Origin: Actinomycetota bacterium
GTDB lineage: Bacteria > Actinomycetota > Acidimicrobiia > IMCC26256 > PALSA-610
Reading direction: 5' to 3'
Length of the DNA: 7,269 nucleotides
NCBI GenBank assembly: GCA_030839005.1
Contig: JAUZEM010000490.1
Span: 1 to 7,269 of the forward strand
Below are positions 6,052-7,269 of this stretch, in pieces. The position numbers were made by a program, and so were the translations under genes. Position 1 is the first letter of the stretch; the number at the start of each line of letters is the position of its first letter. Under the pieces are notes generated by a model. That model saw nothing but the letters and a program-made list of their open reading frames with translations. It was not told the origin of the DNA and ran no database searches.

Positions 6052-6689
6052 TGCTCTTTTACAACACCGTTCGCTTGATCGTGGCCGGCGGCATGTCGGC
6101 GGTGTACCGGGCGCGCATGCGAGGTCGGGACCGCCTGCCTGCGCAGGGCGGCTACGTGCTGGCACCGTCGCACCGTTCAATGATGGACATCCCGCTCGCG
6201 GCGTGGTTGTCGCGGCGGCCGCTGCGGTACATGGGCAAGGCGTCGCTGTTCCGGATCCCCGTGGTCGGCTCGTTCTTTCGGAGGCTCGGCGGCTTCGAGG
6301 TCGCGCGGGACGGGACCGATCGCAAGGCGCTGCGCGATTCGATCGCGATGCTGCAGGCGGGCGAGGTGCTCCTCGTGTACCCGGAAGGAACGCGCCAGCT
6401 CGGCCCGAAGATCCAGCCGTTGCAGCCCGGTGCTGCTTATCTCGCCCTGCGCTCGGGCGTGCCGATCGTCCCGGTCGGGGTCGCGGGTACGGAGGAAATC
6501 CTGCGTCGCCACGGCCGAAGGCTGCCGCGTTTCGGCCGGGTCGTGATGGTTGTCGGCGAACCGATCGCCGTCCCGCCCCGCACGGGTGGTGTGGTGTCGC
6601 GCGAGCAGGTCGATGCGCTCACGGCTCGGCTGCAGGATGCGCTGCAGTCGGTATTCGACGAAGCGAACGAGCGGCGCGGGGGCGGGTAA
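6051..6689 (+). CDS. plsC: 1-acyl-sn-glycerol-3-phosphate acyltransferase (PlsC family)
   Basis: Enzymes of this family transfer a second fatty acyl chain to lysophosphatidic acid, giving phosphatidic acid at the inner membrane face. The 212-residue protein has block I as SHRSMMD, with catalytic His41 and Asp46. The family consensus is NHxxxxD, so the usual Asn is Ser here. A substrate-binding block follows (KASLFRIPVVGSFFRRLGGFEVAR, residues 63-86), then YPEGTR at 110-115 and VPIVPVGVAGTEEI. A short hydrophobic N-terminus (about residues 2-18) could associate with the membrane, but there is no clear long transmembrane helix. The ATG overlaps the cmk stop by one base and has a strong GGAGG upstream. 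It is the last gene of the run. Family assignment is firm; acyl-donor and acceptor specificity is inferred and another lysophospholipid could be the substrate. Confidence 0.88.
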   Translation: MLFYNTVRLIVAGGMSAVYRARMRGRDRLPAQGGYVLAPSHRSMMDIPLAAWLSRRPLRYMGKASLFRIPVVGSFFRRLGGFEVARDGTDRKALRDSIAMLQAGEVLLVYPEGTRQLGPKIQPLQPGAAYLALRSGVPIVPVGVAGTEEILRRHGRRLPRFGRVVMVVGEPIAVPPRTGGVVSREQVDALTARLQDALQSVFDEANERRGGG

Positions 6690-6700
6690 GGATCGTCGCG

Positions 6701-7269
6701 TCAGTCGCCGAATGCGGCGAGGACTCTGGACGCGTCGAGCGTGCGATCGTCGGCGAAGGGACCGCCCGCGCCTCGTACCGCAGTGACGTCGCCGCCGAGC
6801 ATGAGTGCGGCGGCCGCGTCGAGCGCCGGGATCAGCTCGCGGAGCTCTCGGGGGGGCGGGAAGTACTCGTCTTCGTCGGTGACCCGTACCACTTCGACGC
6901 CGTCGCGCGGCGCGAGGCGGGCGATCACCGACTCCACCAATTCCTCGGGCGCGCTCGCGCCGGCGGTGACGCCAACGGTGCGGGCGTCGCGGATCGCGCC
7001 CGCGTCGAGCTCGTCCGGCCCGTCGACACGCAGCACGATCGGACAGCCCGCCTCGCGCGCGACCTTTGTCAGCGCGATCGTGTTGGACGAGTTCGCGCTG
7101 CCGATCACGACGACGGCGTCGGCGCGCCGCGCGATGTCGATCAGCGCGTCCTGACGGTTCGTCGTCGCGAAGCAGAGATCATTGCGCGATGCGGTCCACA
7201 CTTCGGGAAAACGTTCACGCGTGCGCGCGACTACTCCTGCCCATTCGTTCTGCGCGAGTGTGGTCTGCG
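6701..7269 (-). CDS. ispH: 4-hydroxy-3-methylbut-2-enyl diphosphate reductase, C-terminal part (cut by window edge)
   Basis: IspH (LytB) is the [4Fe-4S] enzyme that reduces HMBPP to IPP and DMAPP, the last step of the MEP isoprenoid pathway. About 188 C-terminal residues are visible. The reading frame is open to the right edge, so translation continues upstream of any internal start. Landmarks in order are QTTL near the edge (substrate-binding Thr region), NDLCFATTNRQDA with the third cluster cysteine (E. coli Cys197), GSANSSNT (E. coli Ser225 and Asn227 region) and VGVTAGASAPE (Ser269 region). A normal EYFPPPRELREL tail follows. The first two cluster cysteines lie outside the window. Beyond the usual family end the protein carries roughly 35 extra residues (ALDAAAALMLGGDV onward) of no recognised function. 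It converges on plsC across 11 nt, with no hairpin or T run between the stops. Confidence 0.94.
   Translation of the reverse strand, partial: QTTLAQNEWAGVVARTRERFPEVWTASRNDLCFATTNRQDALIDIARRADAVVVIGSANSSNTIALTKVAREAGCPIVLRVDGPDELDAGAIRDARTVGVTAGASAPEELVESVIARLAPRDGVEVVRVTDEDEYFPPPRELRELIPALDAAAALMLGGDVTAVRGAGGPFADDRTLDASRVLAAFGD

Larger units (their letters stand above)
428..6689 (+). other. Probable eight-gene operon scpA-scpB-rluB-aroH-tyrA-aroA-cmk-plsC
   Basis: Eight codirectional genes follow with almost no spacing. The junctions are: scpA/scpB, 4-nt overlap (GTGA); scpB/rluB, 4-nt gap; rluB/aroH, 11-nt gap; aroH/tyrA, 2-nt gap; tyrA/aroA, 4-nt overlap (GTGA); aroA/cmk, 4-nt overlap (ATGA); cmk/plsC, 1-nt overlap (TGATG). 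No terminator-like hairpin with a T run lies between any two genes. Cotranscription and translational coupling are inferred from this spacing. The combined roles are chromosome segregation, rRNA modification, aromatic amino acid synthesis, pyrimidine nucleotide synthesis and phospholipid synthesis. Confidence 0.75.

Noticed and set aside
6690..6700. Possible bidirectional terminator between plsC and ispH
   Set aside because: The 11-nt gap has no inverted repeat and no T or A run, and I found no convincing stem in the adjoining ends of either gene.
1..7269. A novel defence system, mobile element or biosynthetic cluster
   Set aside because: All ten genes are recognised housekeeping families with intact motifs and uniform codon style. 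There is no integrase, transposase, direct-repeat array or unexplained gap over 102 bases.

Overview
The window is GC-rich and densely coding, with many GTG starts and a strong bias toward G or C at third codon positions. Every gene belongs to an ordinary bacterial housekeeping family. Protein style, GTG starts and two apparently leaderless promoters point to a high-GC actinomycete (Actinomycetota). An Acidimicrobiia-like lineage is a reasonable guess but is not proven by the sequence. I see no phage, insertion sequence, CRISPR array, tRNA, rRNA or defence system.

Layout. (1) Positions 1-325, minus strand: the N-terminal 108 codons of tryptophanyl-tRNA synthetase (trpS), cut by the window edge. 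(2) Positions 326-427: a short divergent promoter region serving trpS and scpA. Each side has a TAnnnT -10 hexamer placed so that transcription would begin at, or within 2 nt of, the start codon. (3) Positions 428-6689, plus strand: eight genes in one tight run, scpA-scpB-rluB-aroH-tyrA-aroA-cmk-plsC. Gaps are at most 11 nt, and four junctions overlap. (4) Positions 6701-7269, minus strand: the C-terminal part of ispH, convergent with plsC across 11 nt with no visible terminator.

The genes combine several functions. ScpA and ScpB are the non-SMC subunits of the chromosome-organising SMC complex. RluB modifies 23S rRNA. AroA makes EPSP, the precursor of chorismate. AroH converts chorismate to prephenate, and the ACT-domain TyrA oxidises prephenate towards tyrosine. 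Cmk makes CDP and dCDP from CMP and dCMP. PlsC makes phosphatidic acid. IspH performs the last step of the MEP isoprenoid pathway. The order resembles a neighbourhood I recall from other Actinomycetota and Clostridia, so I read it as a conserved housekeeping cluster and not a new system.

The points most worth checking are the paired leaderless promoters, a perfect 12-bp hairpin inside aroA, a possible internal promoter overlapping the rluB stop codon, substitutions in conserved AroA motifs, and the convergent placement of ispH.
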